Positions 1 through 9,019 of a stretch of 64,000 nt of DNA are shown here, in pieces. Origin of the DNA: UBA4416 sp963422675 (GTDB lineage Bacteria > Bacteroidota > Bacteroidia > B-17B0 > Aurantibacillaceae); the NCBI GenBank assembly GCA_963422675.2, contig CAXVYS010000009.1:186001-250000 (forward strand), written 5' to 3'. The notes under the pieces are model-generated. The model had not been told where the DNA came from. It was given only the letters and a program-made list of their open reading frames with translations, and did not search any database. The translations under genes and the position numbers were made by a program. Each line of letters starts with the position of its first letter. Positions within the stretch are counted from its first letter, which is position 1.

Positions 1-478
1 TCAATCCGCAGATTACCCCTACCGGAAGTATAATGTGTTTTAAGACAGACATAAGATCATTTAGCTGTCCTTGCTTTACCGTAATAGTACGGGCAACAAA
101 AAGGAGTAAAATGATTTTAGCAATATCAGATGATTGAAATGTTAACCCTAACCCCGGAATTTCAACCCATCGGCTTGCTTCACCTGCACTTACTCCTTTT
201 AACAACGTAAATAATAATAACGGCACTACTAAAAATATACCTATCTGCCCAACCCGCGAGAATATCGTGTATCTTAATTTATGTATAAAATACATAATAA
301 AGATGCCACCGATAATAGTGATGGAATGTTTAATAAGATACGATTCTGCATTTCCCTGCTTATACTTATTGGCAAGAGTTACCACCGAACTATATACAAC
401 TAATATAGAAAGCAGCGACAAAAGAAAAACAATTGTCCAGATAACTCTGTCTCCTTTTAAATATGCGAATTGTTTCAT
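1..478 (-). CDS. ftsW: Lipid II polymerase FtsW (N-terminal part, cut by window edge)
   Basis: SEDS-family septal peptidoglycan glycosyltransferase that works with the class B PBP FtsI. Only the first 159 codons are in the window; the gene runs off the left edge. Seen: the start MKQFAYLKGDR, followed by several hydrophobic helices, and at about residues 104-126 the motif GEASRWVEIPG...FQSSDIAK, the SEDS signature A.RW...fQPSE.aK. FtsW is chosen over RodA because the gene lies last in a dcw cluster that also holds ftsI. It starts 56 bp downstream of the orphan MurD C-domain gene on the same strand, so the two are probably co-transcribed. The identity is firm; the C-terminal half cannot be assessed. 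Confidence 0.9.
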   Translation of the reverse strand, partial: MKQFAYLKGDRVIWTIVFLLSLLSILVVYSSVVTLANKYKQGNAESYLIKHSITIIGGIFIMYFIHKLRYTIFSRVGQIGIFLVVPLLLFTLLKGVSAGEASRWVEIPGLGLTFQSSDIAKIILLLFVARTITVKQGQLNDLMSVLKHIILPVGVICGL

Positions 479-534
479 TTAGTTTGTTTTTTATTTAACG
501 GACCTTCTGCCTTTCTGATGATCCCTTCCGTCTT

Positions 535-1023
535 TTAAAGTCCTGTTGTCTCGTTGCTGAGCACCAGTTCTTTAAATTTATTTCCCCTGTTTTTATAATT
601 ATCAAAGGCATCGTTGCTTGAACAGGCCGGTGAAAATAACACCACCTGGTTTTGCATTGCCTTGGATTTGGAAAGATCTACTGCATTCTCCATATTATCA
701 ACTACAACCAGCATAACATGCTTTTTAAATATATTTTTTACTTCAGCAATACGACGGCCATAGTAAATTACCGTGTGAATGTTGTAATAGTTAGTAAACG
801 CAAACCACGAGTAATCGGTTTTGGTATCATCACCACCAATAATCAGTACCAGCTCGGCATCAATGGAATTAATGCTTTCTGCCGCCAGTTTGGCATTGGT
901 GGATTTTGAATCGTTTATAAATGTTACATCGTTAATCACAGCAACTACTTCCATGCTGTGTTCGTTATCCCTTGTAAATGTATTTAATGCGTTAAGCGTA
1001 TTATGTTTAATGGTCTCTTTCAT
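535..1023 (-). CDS. Stand-alone MurD C-terminal-domain protein (orphan Mur ligase domain)
   Basis: A 162-aa protein made only of a Mur ligase C-terminal domain. It aligns throughout with the last third of the adjacent MurD: VAVINDVTFINDSKSTN (residues 27-43) matches the MurD segment with NDSKATN, and LFSPACSSNDAFDNYKNRG (129-147) matches LLSPACASFDMFQNYEDRG. The UDP-binding N-domain and the ATPase domain with GKTT are absent. Lys40, Thr42 and Ser136 line up with E. coli MurD Lys319, Thr321 and Ser415, which contact substrate; Phe422 is Tyr143 here, as in the true MurD of this window. An in-frame TAA lies six codons before the ATG, so this is not a longer gene cut by a wrong start. It sits 134 bp after murD and 56 bp before ftsW. 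It cannot ligate alone; a regulatory or scaffolding role is inference. Confidence 0.8.
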   Translation of the reverse strand: MKETIKHNTLNALNTFTRDNEHSMEVVAVINDVTFINDSKSTNAKLAAESINSIDAELVLIIGGDDTKTDYSWFAFTNYYNIHTVIYYGRRIAEVKNIFKKHVMLVVVDNMENAVDLSKSKAMQNQVVLFSPACSSNDAFDNYKNRGNKFKELVLSNETTGL

Positions 1024-1157
1024 TTGTCTTTCTTTATGTTAGTTTTTCATACGTTATCTGCTGTTGCAGCTTGCCGGCACGTTCTCCTAAATTTTAATTT
1101 ATTAAAACTCAGGTTGCTTTATGAAACTCCAGTTCGTTCTGTTTTTCAAAAAATGTG

Positions 1158-2504
1158 TTATAGTGCTCTTACTGCCGATTTGTATTGTACACCTCTGTCT
1201 TCGTAATTCTGAAACATGTCAAAGCTTGCACAAGCGGGAGATAGTAATACTACATCACCTTTAGTAGCTAGTTTATAAGACATTGCCACTGCTTCTGCAG
1301 CAGAACCTGCCTCTACAATACTTTCTACAGAGCCTTTAAAAGCTTTGATAATCTTTGAATTATCTACACCAAGGCAAACAATCGCTTTTACTTTTTCTCT
1401 TACAAGATCAAGAATTTCATCGTAGTTGTTTCCTTTGTCTTGTCCTCCAAGAATTAAAACAGTTGGTTTTTGCATACTTTCTAATGCATACCAGGTAGAG
1501 TTAATATTTGTGGCTTTAGAATCGTTAATAAATTCGATGCCGTTAATAGAGGCAACAAATTCTAAACGGTGTTCTACATTCACAAAGTCTTCAAGGCTTT
1601 CGCGAATAATGTCTTTACGTATATCTACTATACGAGCGGCTAAAGACGCAGCCATTGAGTTGTAAACATTATGTTTACCTGCCAATGCTAGTTGTTCAAT
1701 TGTCATGGTTAAGGGTTTAGGGTTATTATTATAATTAAGGGTTATTTCATTTTCTTTTAAGAAAGCTCCGTTGCCTTCTATTTCTTTTTTGATACTGAAG
1801 GGAATCAACTGCGCGTTAACAGGGTGCACCTTCATGTATTCTTCCATCACGGAATCATCTGCACAGTACACAAAAAAGTCATCTTTGGTTTGATTTTGAG
1901 TAATACGGAATTTAGAAGCGGTGTAATTCTCAAATTTATAATCGTAACGATCTAAATGATCTGGTGTAATATTTAAAAGGATAGCTACATCTGCTTTAAA
2001 ATCATACATCCCATCTAACTGAAAGCTACTTAATTCCAATATATAGTAATCGAAATTTTCTTTTGCTACCTGGTAGGCAAAGCTTTTTCCAACATTACCA
2101 CCAAGCCCCACGTTGTATCCTGCTTTTTGAAGAATATGATAGGTAAGTAGGGTAGTAGTGGTTTTTCCATTACTGCCTGTAATACAAATTGTTTTAGCGG
2201 TAGTGTATCTTCCTGCAAATTCTATTTCAGAGATTACCGGAATATTTTTTTCTTTTGCTTTTTTTACCAGTTCGGCTTTATCAGGAATACCAGGGCTTTT
2301 AATGATTTCAGTAGCGTTTAAAATTAATGCTTCTGTATGTTGTCCTTCTTCAAATGGAATTTGATGAGCAACTAATTCAGCTTTATATTTTTCTTTGATA
2401 AGGCTTTGGTCAGATACAAACACGGCAAAGCCTTGCGACTGTGCTAATATAGCACTGCCAACTCCGCTTTCGCCGCTTCCTAATATGACAATTCGTTTGC
2501 TCAA
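1158..2504 (-). CDS. murD: UDP-N-acetylmuramoyl-L-alanine--D-glutamate ligase MurD
   Basis: Cytoplasmic ATP-dependent ligase adding D-Glu to UDP-MurNAc-L-Ala, the second amino-acid addition of peptidoglycan precursor synthesis. At 448 aa it has the full three-domain length. Seen: an N-terminal Rossmann-like start (ILGSGESGVGSA), the ATP P-loop TGSNGKTTTT with Lys114, NITPDHLDRY in the central domain, and the C-domain motifs FINDSKATN (Lys330) and LLSPACASFDMF. It starts 6 bp downstream of mraY and is followed by the truncated MurD paralogue, a rare arrangement. No anomaly in the gene itself. Confidence 0.97.
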   Translation of the reverse strand: MSKRIVILGSGESGVGSAILAQSQGFAVFVSDQSLIKEKYKAELVAHQIPFEEGQHTEALILNATEIIKSPGIPDKAELVKKAKEKNIPVISEIEFAGRYTTAKTICITGSNGKTTTTLLTYHILQKAGYNVGLGGNVGKSFAYQVAKENFDYYILELSSFQLDGMYDFKADVAILLNITPDHLDRYDYKFENYTASKFRITQNQTKDDFFVYCADDSVMEEYMKVHPVNAQLIPFSIKKEIEGNGAFLKENEITLNYNNNPKPLTMTIEQLALAGKHNVYNSMAASLAARIVDIRKDIIRESLEDFVNVEHRLEFVASINGIEFINDSKATNINSTWYALESMQKPTVLILGGQDKGNNYDEILDLVREKVKAIVCLGVDNSKIIKAFKGSVESIVEAGSAAEAVAMSYKLATKGDVVLLSPACASFDMFQNYEDRGVQYKSAVRAL

Positions 2505-2510
2505 AGTATA

Positions 2511-3779
2511 TTATCTTAATTTTAGTGTTACAATGGTGAGTACTGCTAACATAATCCCGATGATGAAAAAACGCATCACTATTTTGGATTCATGAAAACC
2601 TGATTTTTGATAATGATGGTGCAGAGGTGCCATTTTAAAGAGACGGTTGGCTTTTGCAAACTCCAATCCTTTTTTCCTTTTCTGGTATTTGAAATAATAT
2701 ACCTGTAGAATAACAGATACGTTTTCCACTAAAAACACGCCACATAAAATAGGGATCAGTAATTCTTTGCGGATCGCAATAGCGTATACAGCAATGATTC
2801 CGCCAATGGCTAAACTTCCTGTGTCTCCCATAAATACCTGTGCGGGAAAAGCATTGTACCATAAAAAACCAACACAGGCGCCTACAAATGCCGCCATAAA
2901 AACCACGAGCTCGCCGGTGTTGGGGATGTACATAATATTTAAGTAATCGGCAAACACCGTATTACCACTTACATAAGCCAGGATTCCCAGTGTTGTGCCA
3001 ATAATAGCACTGGTTCCGGCAGCGAGCCCATCAATTCCATCGGTAATATTGGCACCGTTTGATACAGCGGTAATAATTAAAATAACGAAAGGGATAAAAA
3101 TCAACCAGCCATATTTTACGGCATTGTCACCCATAAAAGATAATACTTTCGTATAATCAAACTCATTATTTTTTACAAACGGAATAGTTGTTTTAATATT
3201 TTTAATAGGCATTGAAGCATATTTCGGCATCTTCACGTCATTAGGATTACTGATCATAGAATCAAATGAATATTGGCTTTGTTGATTAGAAGTGAGGCGT
3301 TCTTTGATCACTACATCCGGGTGAAAATAAAACACTGCTCCAACAATTAAACCGATTCCAATTTGCCCTACAATTTTAAATTTTCCTTTTAGCCCCTCTT
3401 TGTTTTTCTTAAACACTTTAATGTAGTCGTCAATAAAACCAATGCTTCCAAGCCATACTGTTGAAATCAGCATTAATACAATGTAGATGTTATGTATTTT
3501 GGCAAATAATAAAGTAGGGATAATAATGGCTGCCAAAATAATTAAACCGCCCATGGTTGGGGTTCCTGCTTTTTCATTTTGTCCGTGTAGGCCCAGTTCT
3601 CTGATCGTTTCACCAATTTGCTTACGTCGGATAAAGTTGATAATACGTTTACCAAATACCATGGTAATCATCAACGACGTTAACAGAGCCAGGGCAGCTC
3701 TGAAAGAGATGTACTGAAACACTCCGGCTCCCGGAAAATTAAAGTGTTGATCTAAGTAGTGGAATAGGTAGTAGAACAT
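2511..3779 (-). CDS. mraY: Phospho-N-acetylmuramoyl-pentapeptide transferase MraY
   Basis: Integral membrane enzyme moving phospho-MurNAc-pentapeptide onto undecaprenyl phosphate to give lipid I. Seen: EKAGTPTMGGL near residue 70, the Asp pair in GFIDDYIKV, NITDGIDGLA and FMGDTGSLA, and near the C terminus PLHHHYQKSGFHESK; about ten hydrophobic segments. At 422 aa it is longer than the roughly 360 aa of E. coli MraY because of an insertion of about 60 residues (about 155-215, from HPDVVIKERL to NNEFDYTKV). I believe such insertions are usual in Bacteroidota. The 1-bp gap to murE and 6-bp gap to murD indicate tight co-translation. Confidence 0.97.
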   Translation of the reverse strand: MFYYLFHYLDQHFNFPGAGVFQYISFRAALALLTSLMITMVFGKRIINFIRRKQIGETIRELGLHGQNEKAGTPTMGGLIILAAIIIPTLLFAKIHNIYIVLMLISTVWLGSIGFIDDYIKVFKKNKEGLKGKFKIVGQIGIGLIVGAVFYFHPDVVIKERLTSNQQSQYSFDSMISNPNDVKMPKYASMPIKNIKTTIPFVKNNEFDYTKVLSFMGDNAVKYGWLIFIPFVILIITAVSNGANITDGIDGLAAGTSAIIGTTLGILAYVSGNTVFADYLNIMYIPNTGELVVFMAAFVGACVGFLWYNAFPAQVFMGDTGSLAIGGIIAVYAIAIRKELLIPILCGVFLVENVSVILQVYYFKYQKRKKGLEFAKANRLFKMAPLHHHYQKSGFHESKIVMRFFIIGIMLAVLTIVTLKLR

Positions 3780-3780
3780 A

Positions 3781-5244
3781 TTATATATGAAGTGTTTTAA
3801 AGTTTTCTTTTACTATTTCAAAATCATCAAATGGATGTTTTACGCCATTTATTTCCTGGTATTTTTCGTGCCCTTTACCGGCTATTAAAATAATATCTCC
3901 CTCTTTTGCAAAGGCAACGGCTGTTTTAATAGCTTCTTTACGATCACTGATGCGCAATGTTTTTTTTGCATCTACGGGGCTAATGCCTGCCTGCATCTGA
4001 TCTAAGATCGTTTCTGGATTTTCGCTTCTTGGGTTATCGCTCGTTAAAATCACCCTGTCGCTATACTCACAGGCAATTTGTGCCATAATTGGGCGTTTGG
4101 CAGCATCTCTGTCTCCACCGCAACCTGCAAGGGTTATCACTTGTTCGTTTCCTGTTCTGATGTCTTTTATCGTTTCCAATACATTTTTTAACGCATCGGG
4201 AGTGTGCGCATAATCTACAATAGCAACAATCCCGTTTTTCGATTTGATGTATTGAAAACGTCCTTCTACTGAATTTAAATTACTCAGAGTCGTTAAAACT
4301 TGTGTTTTATCCTGCTTTAAGAGTTGCGACACCGCATATACGGTTAATACGTTATAGGCATTAAATGAACCGATGAGTTTTACCCATACTTCCTGGTTAT
4401 CTATATTCAGTAATAAACCATTCAAATGATTTTCTATCACACGGCATTTAAAATCGGCGATGGATTTAAGACCATAGCTGTATTTTTTTGCTTTCGTGTT
4501 TTGCAGCATCACCATGCCGTTTCTATCATCCTTATTGGTTAAAGCAAAGGCATCATCCTGTAACGTATCAAAGAATAATTTTTTTGCTTTAATATATTCT
4601 TCAAATGTTTTATGGTAATCTAAATGATCGTGTGTAATGTTTGAGAAAGCAGCACCGGTAAATTTTAACCCTGTAATGCGGTGCTGTACAATGGCATGAG
4701 AGCTTACCTCCATAAAGGCATACTGGCAGCCTTGCTCCACCATGTTGGCCAATAATTCATTGAGGGTTAACGCATCAGGCGTTGTGTGGGTAGAAGGAAT
4801 AACGGTATTGTTGATCTTGTTTTCTACAGTAGATAATAAACCAACATGGTAGCCTAAACCTCTGAATAAATTAAATAATAACGTAACAGTAGTAGTTTTA
4901 CCGTTAGTTCCTGTAATGCCTACCAGTTTTAGTTTTTCAGAAGGATTATCAAAATAATTACAGGCGATGTAACCCAGAGCTTCCGAAGAATTTAATACCT
5001 TAACATAAGTGATATTTTCTTTTTGCACTTCAGGCAGTTCTTCACACACAATAGCAACAGCACCACTTTCAATGGCTTTATCAATAAATCTGTGACCGTC
5101 AACCGCTGTTCCTTTAGTTGCAATAAATAAGGAATCCTTCTTAACCAAACGCGAATCAAATACCACAGAGGATATCGCCAGGTTTGTAGAACCGATAATT
5201 TCTTCGAGTCTTGTTTTATAGAGTATGTCGCTGAGTAACTTCAT
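3781..5244 (-). CDS. murE: UDP-MurNAc-tripeptide synthetase MurE (meso-DAP type)
   Basis: Cytoplasmic ligase adding the third residue of the stem peptide. Seen: N-domain SSVVFDSRLVKKDSLF, the P-loop GITGTNGKTTTVT, HTTPDAL, and D403-N404-P405-R406 within TSDNPRSENP. DNPR is the meso-diaminopimelate selectivity motif, whereas lysine-type enzymes differ here, so the peptidoglycan should be DAP-type. Length (487 aa) is normal. It lies between ftsI (141 bp upstream) and mraY (1 bp downstream). The 141-bp spacer before the gene holds no recognisable element. Confidence 0.97.
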   Translation of the reverse strand: MKLLSDILYKTRLEEIIGSTNLAISSVVFDSRLVKKDSLFIATKGTAVDGHRFIDKAIESGAVAIVCEELPEVQKENITYVKVLNSSEALGYIACNYFDNPSEKLKLVGITGTNGKTTTVTLLFNLFRGLGYHVGLLSTVENKINNTVIPSTHTTPDALTLNELLANMVEQGCQYAFMEVSSHAIVQHRITGLKFTGAAFSNITHDHLDYHKTFEEYIKAKKLFFDTLQDDAFALTNKDDRNGMVMLQNTKAKKYSYGLKSIADFKCRVIENHLNGLLLNIDNQEVWVKLIGSFNAYNVLTVYAVSQLLKQDKTQVLTTLSNLNSVEGRFQYIKSKNGIVAIVDYAHTPDALKNVLETIKDIRTGNEQVITLAGCGGDRDAAKRPIMAQIACEYSDRVILTSDNPRSENPETILDQMQAGISPVDAKKTLRISDRKEAIKTAVAFAKEGDIILIAGKGHEKYQEINGVKHPFDDFEIVKENFKTLHI

Positions 5245-5385
5245 TTGTTAAACTTTATCTCTTTAATGCCATTGTTATTCGCTTTCCTGATTATTTTTAT
5301 TGTCCCTTGTCTGGTGTCTCAAGCCTCTGTTTGCTATGCGTTTTAAACACAGACTTGATACAACAGACAGTGTACAATGTTCTCT

Positions 5386-7527
5386 TCAGCTTAGTATCAA
5401 TGTTATTTTATCCCCTTTATTAAATTTTTGTCCTGCTTCAACCGATTGTTTTTTTACTGAACCCATTCCGTATAATTTTACATGAAAGCCGGAGTTTTCC
5501 AATAAAAACAAGGCATCCTTTGCAGATAGTCCATTTAAATTCGGAACAATTCCTTTTTTTAACTGACTCTCTAAATTACTGGCCGTTAAAGAAACAGAGG
5601 TTGAATCATTCGTGTTTCTTGATACATAATTATCATCCGTTCCACTTGATTTTACAGGAAGTTTCAATGCTTTTGAGGCAATCAGCATCTCATCGTTTTT
5701 CGATCGGATACTTGTAGGAGCTTTCGTTAACAGGTCTTGTTTATTATTGATGGGCGCTAAAAAATCCAGACTGCTGGAATAGACTTTCTCGGCAATTTCT
5801 TTAAATACAGGTCCTGCTACTAAGCTGCCATAATAGGCTCCTTTGCTTGGGTTATAAATAATAACGATACAGGTATATAATGGATTATCAGCAGGGAAAT
5901 ACCCTACAAACGATGCCTGGTATGAACGGTTGCCGGCTTCTCCATAAGCTTTTCCTTTGCCACCTATTTTGGCAATTTGTGCTGTACCGGTTTTACCACC
6001 TACTTTAAAAGCAGTGATGTTTAATCCTTTACCACTGCCGTTTTCAACAACTCCTTCCAGCATTTTTTTGGCTTTGCTAATGGTTTCTTTTTTTACAATC
6101 TGTTCCACTAATACTTCTGTGGTAAATGTTTTAACGGTTTTGCCATTTTTTTGAATAGATTTTTCAAAACGGGGTCTTACCATTTTTCCGTCGTTGGCTA
6201 CTGCATTATATAAGGTCAATGTTTGAAGCGGCGTAATTAAACTTTCGTAACCATAGCTTAATTGCGGTAGGGTAATACCCGACCAGAATTTACTTTTGGT
6301 TTGTGGAATGCTTGGTATACCTTCACCGGGAATAGATAGTCCTAGTTTCTCATTCAAATGAAACGAGTTTAATTTATTGACAAACTGCTGCGGATTTTTA
6401 GAATAATATTTAGTAATGATTTTACTTACACCCACGTTAGAAGAGGTTTCGAAAACACGTTGAAGACTCAAAATTGGTTCTGCCGGAGGATGCGCATCCT
6501 TCACCGTTTTGTTATAATAAGTTACCTCTCCGTTACCCACATTAATTTTCTCTTCAAGGCTTACATCATAATCATCAATAAGAGCGAGCAACGACGCCAG
6601 CTTAAAGGTAGATCCCGGTTCTGTGGCATAACCAATGGCATAATTTAAGTTTTCGGAATAGGAGAAAGAGCTGGAATCTTTTCCATTACGGGTTAAATTA
6701 GCAATGGCTTTTATCTCCCCGGTTTTTACTTCCATTAAAATGGCACACCCGTGTGATGCATTATTTTTGATCAGGGTTTTTGCTAAAGCATTTTCTGCAA
6801 CATCCTGTATATTAATGTCAATAGTTGTGTAAAGATCGCTTCCGTCTTTTGGCTCTACTTCATTCTCATCGTTAATTGGTCTCCATACATCACCGGCTAT
6901 TTTTTGCATTAAACGTTGTCCGCTAACGCCCATTAATGTTGTGTCAAAAGCACCTTCCAGTCCAACAGGTTTTACGCCGGCACGTGCCATACCAATTGTA
7001 CGGGAAGCCAGCATCTTAAACGGAAGTTCCCGTTTATTGGTTTGCAGGGTTACCAGGCCACCACGTTTCCCTTTTTTGAAAATGGGAAAGGTTTTAAGTA
7101 CCAGTAAATTTTTGTAGGAAACATTCCGTTTTAAAACCACATAACGGTCGCCGCTTTTGCGGGCGTTACGCAGCAGTTTGGTGTATTGTTTGGCTGATTT
7201 GTCTTTGAACAAATCGGCTAACATAAACCCTAAGGAATCGACTTTATCATTAAATAATTTTTTATCAATAGAAGGTGCATTAATATCAACGGCAATTTCA
7301 TAATAGGGAAGAGAGGTTGCCAGTAAATTTCCGTTCACATCAAAAATGTTTCCACGTACGGCTTCAATTTCAAATACCTTGGTATTAAAGGCTTCTGCCT
7401 TTGCTTTCCATTCGTCGCCCTCTTTAAATTGAATTATGCAAATCTTGTACAAAATAGCAAGCGCAAATACACATAAAAATATGTATATTAAATACGTTCT
7501 TGATAATATGTCTTTTTTGTTTTCCAT
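5386..7527 (-). CDS. ftsI: Septal class B penicillin-binding protein FtsI with C-terminal PASTA domain
   Basis: Division-specific DD-transpeptidase (PBP3 type), 713 aa. Seen: one N-terminal membrane helix (about 11-28, YLIYIFLCVFALAILYKI), the dimerisation region with RGNIFDVNGNLLA, then the transpeptidase triad S306-T-F-K, a serine-rich SSN motif (ETSSNVG) and K512-T-G. The tail (about 653-713, VPNLNGLSAKDALFLLENSG...) is one PASTA domain, absent from E. coli FtsI. I start at the ATG at 7527 (MENKKDIL); an in-frame TTG four codons earlier has no support. It follows the ftsL-like gene by 57 bp and is the expected partner of the FtsW at the left edge. Confidence 0.95.
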   Translation of the reverse strand: MENKKDILSRTYLIYIFLCVFALAILYKICIIQFKEGDEWKAKAEAFNTKVFEIEAVRGNIFDVNGNLLATSLPYYEIAVDINAPSIDKKLFNDKVDSLGFMLADLFKDKSAKQYTKLLRNARKSGDRYVVLKRNVSYKNLLVLKTFPIFKKGKRGGLVTLQTNKRELPFKMLASRTIGMARAGVKPVGLEGAFDTTLMGVSGQRLMQKIAGDVWRPINDENEVEPKDGSDLYTTIDINIQDVAENALAKTLIKNNASHGCAILMEVKTGEIKAIANLTRNGKDSSSFSYSENLNYAIGYATEPGSTFKLASLLALIDDYDVSLEEKINVGNGEVTYYNKTVKDAHPPAEPILSLQRVFETSSNVGVSKIITKYYSKNPQQFVNKLNSFHLNEKLGLSIPGEGIPSIPQTKSKFWSGITLPQLSYGYESLITPLQTLTLYNAVANDGKMVRPRFEKSIQKNGKTVKTFTTEVLVEQIVKKETISKAKKMLEGVVENGSGKGLNITAFKVGGKTGTAQIAKIGGKGKAYGEAGNRSYQASFVGYFPADNPLYTCIVIIYNPSKGAYYGSLVAGPVFKEIAEKVYSSSLDFLAPINNKQDLLTKAPTSIRSKNDEMLIASKALKLPVKSSGTDDNYVSRNTNDSTSVSLTASNLESQLKKGIVPNLNGLSAKDALFLLENSGFHVKLYGMGSVKKQSVEAGQKFNKGDKITLILS

Positions 7528-7584
7528 TTGTTCTCGCAAATCTCACGGATGTTGTATGTCTTATTATTTTATGTCTCCGCCGGC

Positions 7585-8043
7585 TTACTGTTTGTTATTT
7601 ACGGCGTTCTGTATTGTATCAATTTCAATTTTTAACGGCGCTACTACAGGTTCTTTCAATCCCAGTGTATCTACTGATGCTGCTACCTGGCTTTGTTTGC
7701 TAATAAACATCAGATCCGATTTTGACGAAATAAATTCAGTTCTTAATTCTTTTATCTGGTTACTTACTTTATTAACTTCTCTTATTTTATCATCAGCGTA
7801 GTAACCGTTAGCAATGTATAGTATGGCAATCAGGGCAAGGAACAAAATAAACGGAATGTGTTGCGTTGTTCTGTCATCACTTAAAAAAGCTCCCCCAAAA
7901 ATTTTGGAAAGTCCTTTTGCCAATACGCCTTTTTTTCCTGGTTTTGTGGGTTTAGTAACAACAGGAGGTTTCTCCATTTCCACAAGCTCTTCCAGTTCCT
8001 GTAGTTCCTCTTTTTCAGCGTTATTTCTAAATTTGTTTGCCAC
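7585..8043 (-). CDS. ftsL: FtsL-like division protein
   Basis: A 152-aa bitopic protein in the ftsL position between rsmH and ftsI. Seen: an acidic then basic cytoplasmic segment of about 83 residues (LQELEELVEMEKPPVV, then KPGKKGV), one membrane helix (about 84-104, IPFILFLALIAILYIANGYYA) and a periplasmic heptad-like stretch (IREVNKVSNQIKELRTEFISSKSDL) as in FtsL/DivIC coiled coils. Assignment rests on topology and position because FtsL is poorly conserved. The cytoplasmic part is much longer than the roughly 35 residues in E. coli FtsL. FtsL with FtsB-like proteins activates FtsWI; no FtsB candidate is visible here. Confidence 0.82.
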   Translation of the reverse strand: MANKFRNNAEKEELQELEELVEMEKPPVVTKPTKPGKKGVLAKGLSKIFGGAFLSDDRTTQHIPFILFLALIAILYIANGYYADDKIREVNKVSNQIKELRTEFISSKSDLMFISKQSQVAASVDTLGLKEPVVAPLKIEIDTIQNAVNNKQ

Positions 8044-8110
8044 TCTTTTTTGTTATTTATTCCTGGTTGAACGTTTCTGATTTTAAATACAACATATCAA
8101 AACCGTAACT

Positions 8111-9019
8111 TTAAATTTTTGCGGCAACTCTCAACTTCGCGCTTCGTGCTCTTGAGTTTAAGGCAATCTCTTCTGCATCCGGTACTATTGGTTTTGGCGT
8201 AATCGCTTTAAAGTACCTTGTTACACTTCCAAACACAATGTCTTTTTCTTCTTTACCTTCTATGTTCCCTGTCTTTATTAAGTTCTTTACAAGCCGGTCT
8301 TCTAAACTATGGTAGCTCATCACTACCAGTCGTGCATTTGGTTTTAAAAGATCAACACATTGTGTTAAGCATTCTTTTAAAGCTTCCATTTCCTGGTTTA
8401 CTTCAATACGAATAGCCTGGTACACTTTAGCTAAATACCTGCTCTCTTCAAATTTTGGTGTGCAGGCTTTAATAACTTCTTTGAATTGTGCTGTTGTATC
8501 AATAGGTGTGTTAACTCTGCCTTCAACAATTAAGTTGGCCAGTTTAAATGCATTATCCACTTCTCCATATTCTCTGAAAAGATGCGTGAGCTTTTTTACA
8601 TCATAGGTGTTAATCACTTTTTTTGCCGTGAGGTCACTTTTTTGATTCATCCTCATGTCGAGTTCTGCTTCAAACCTAATAGAGAAGCCACGTTCGCCGG
8701 TATCAAACTGGTGAGAAGAAACACCCAGATCTCCTAATATCCCGTCTACTTTTGTAACTCCGTAAAGTTTTAAGTAGTTGCTGATGTATCTGAAGTTATG
8801 CGGGATAAAAGTCAAGCGTTTATCATCCGGTACATTGGCCTTTGCATCTTCATCCTGGTCGAAAGAAAATAACTTTCCTTTTGGTGAAAGGTGTTTAAGG
8901 ATCTCTTTTGAATGACCACCGCCACCAAAAGTTAAGTCAACATATACACCATTAGGGTCTATATTAAGGCCGTTAATGCAAGGCTGTAAAAGAACGGGGA
9001 TATGATAAGCGTTACTCAT
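8111..9019 (-). CDS. rsmH: 16S rRNA (cytosine(1402)-N(4))-methyltransferase RsmH
   Basis: SAM-dependent N4-methylation of C1402 in the 16S rRNA P-site region; formerly mraW. Seen: YHIPVLLQPCINGL at the N terminus, the SAM motif VDLTFGGGGHSKEIL, GILGDLGVSSHQFD (DLGVSS is family-typical), the long insert with ERGFSIR, and LVVMSYHSLEDRLVKN near the C terminus. I choose the ATG at 9019 (MSNAYHIPV), which overlaps the mraZ stop by 8 bp; an upstream MMEM start would enlarge the overlap without gaining conserved sequence. Second gene of the dcw operon. Confidence 0.96.
   Translation of the reverse strand: MSNAYHIPVLLQPCINGLNIDPNGVYVDLTFGGGGHSKEILKHLSPKGKLFSFDQDEDAKANVPDDKRLTFIPHNFRYISNYLKLYGVTKVDGILGDLGVSSHQFDTGERGFSIRFEAELDMRMNQKSDLTAKKVINTYDVKKLTHLFREYGEVDNAFKLANLIVEGRVNTPIDTTAQFKEVIKACTPKFEESRYLAKVYQAIRIEVNQEMEALKECLTQCVDLLKPNARLVVMSYHSLEDRLVKNLIKTGNIEGKEEKDIVFGSVTRYFKAITPKPIVPDAEEIALNSRARSAKLRVAAKI

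Noticed and set aside
7528..7539. TTG start four codons upstream of ftsI
   Set aside because: The added residues (REQ) are not conserved and an ATG follows at 7527.
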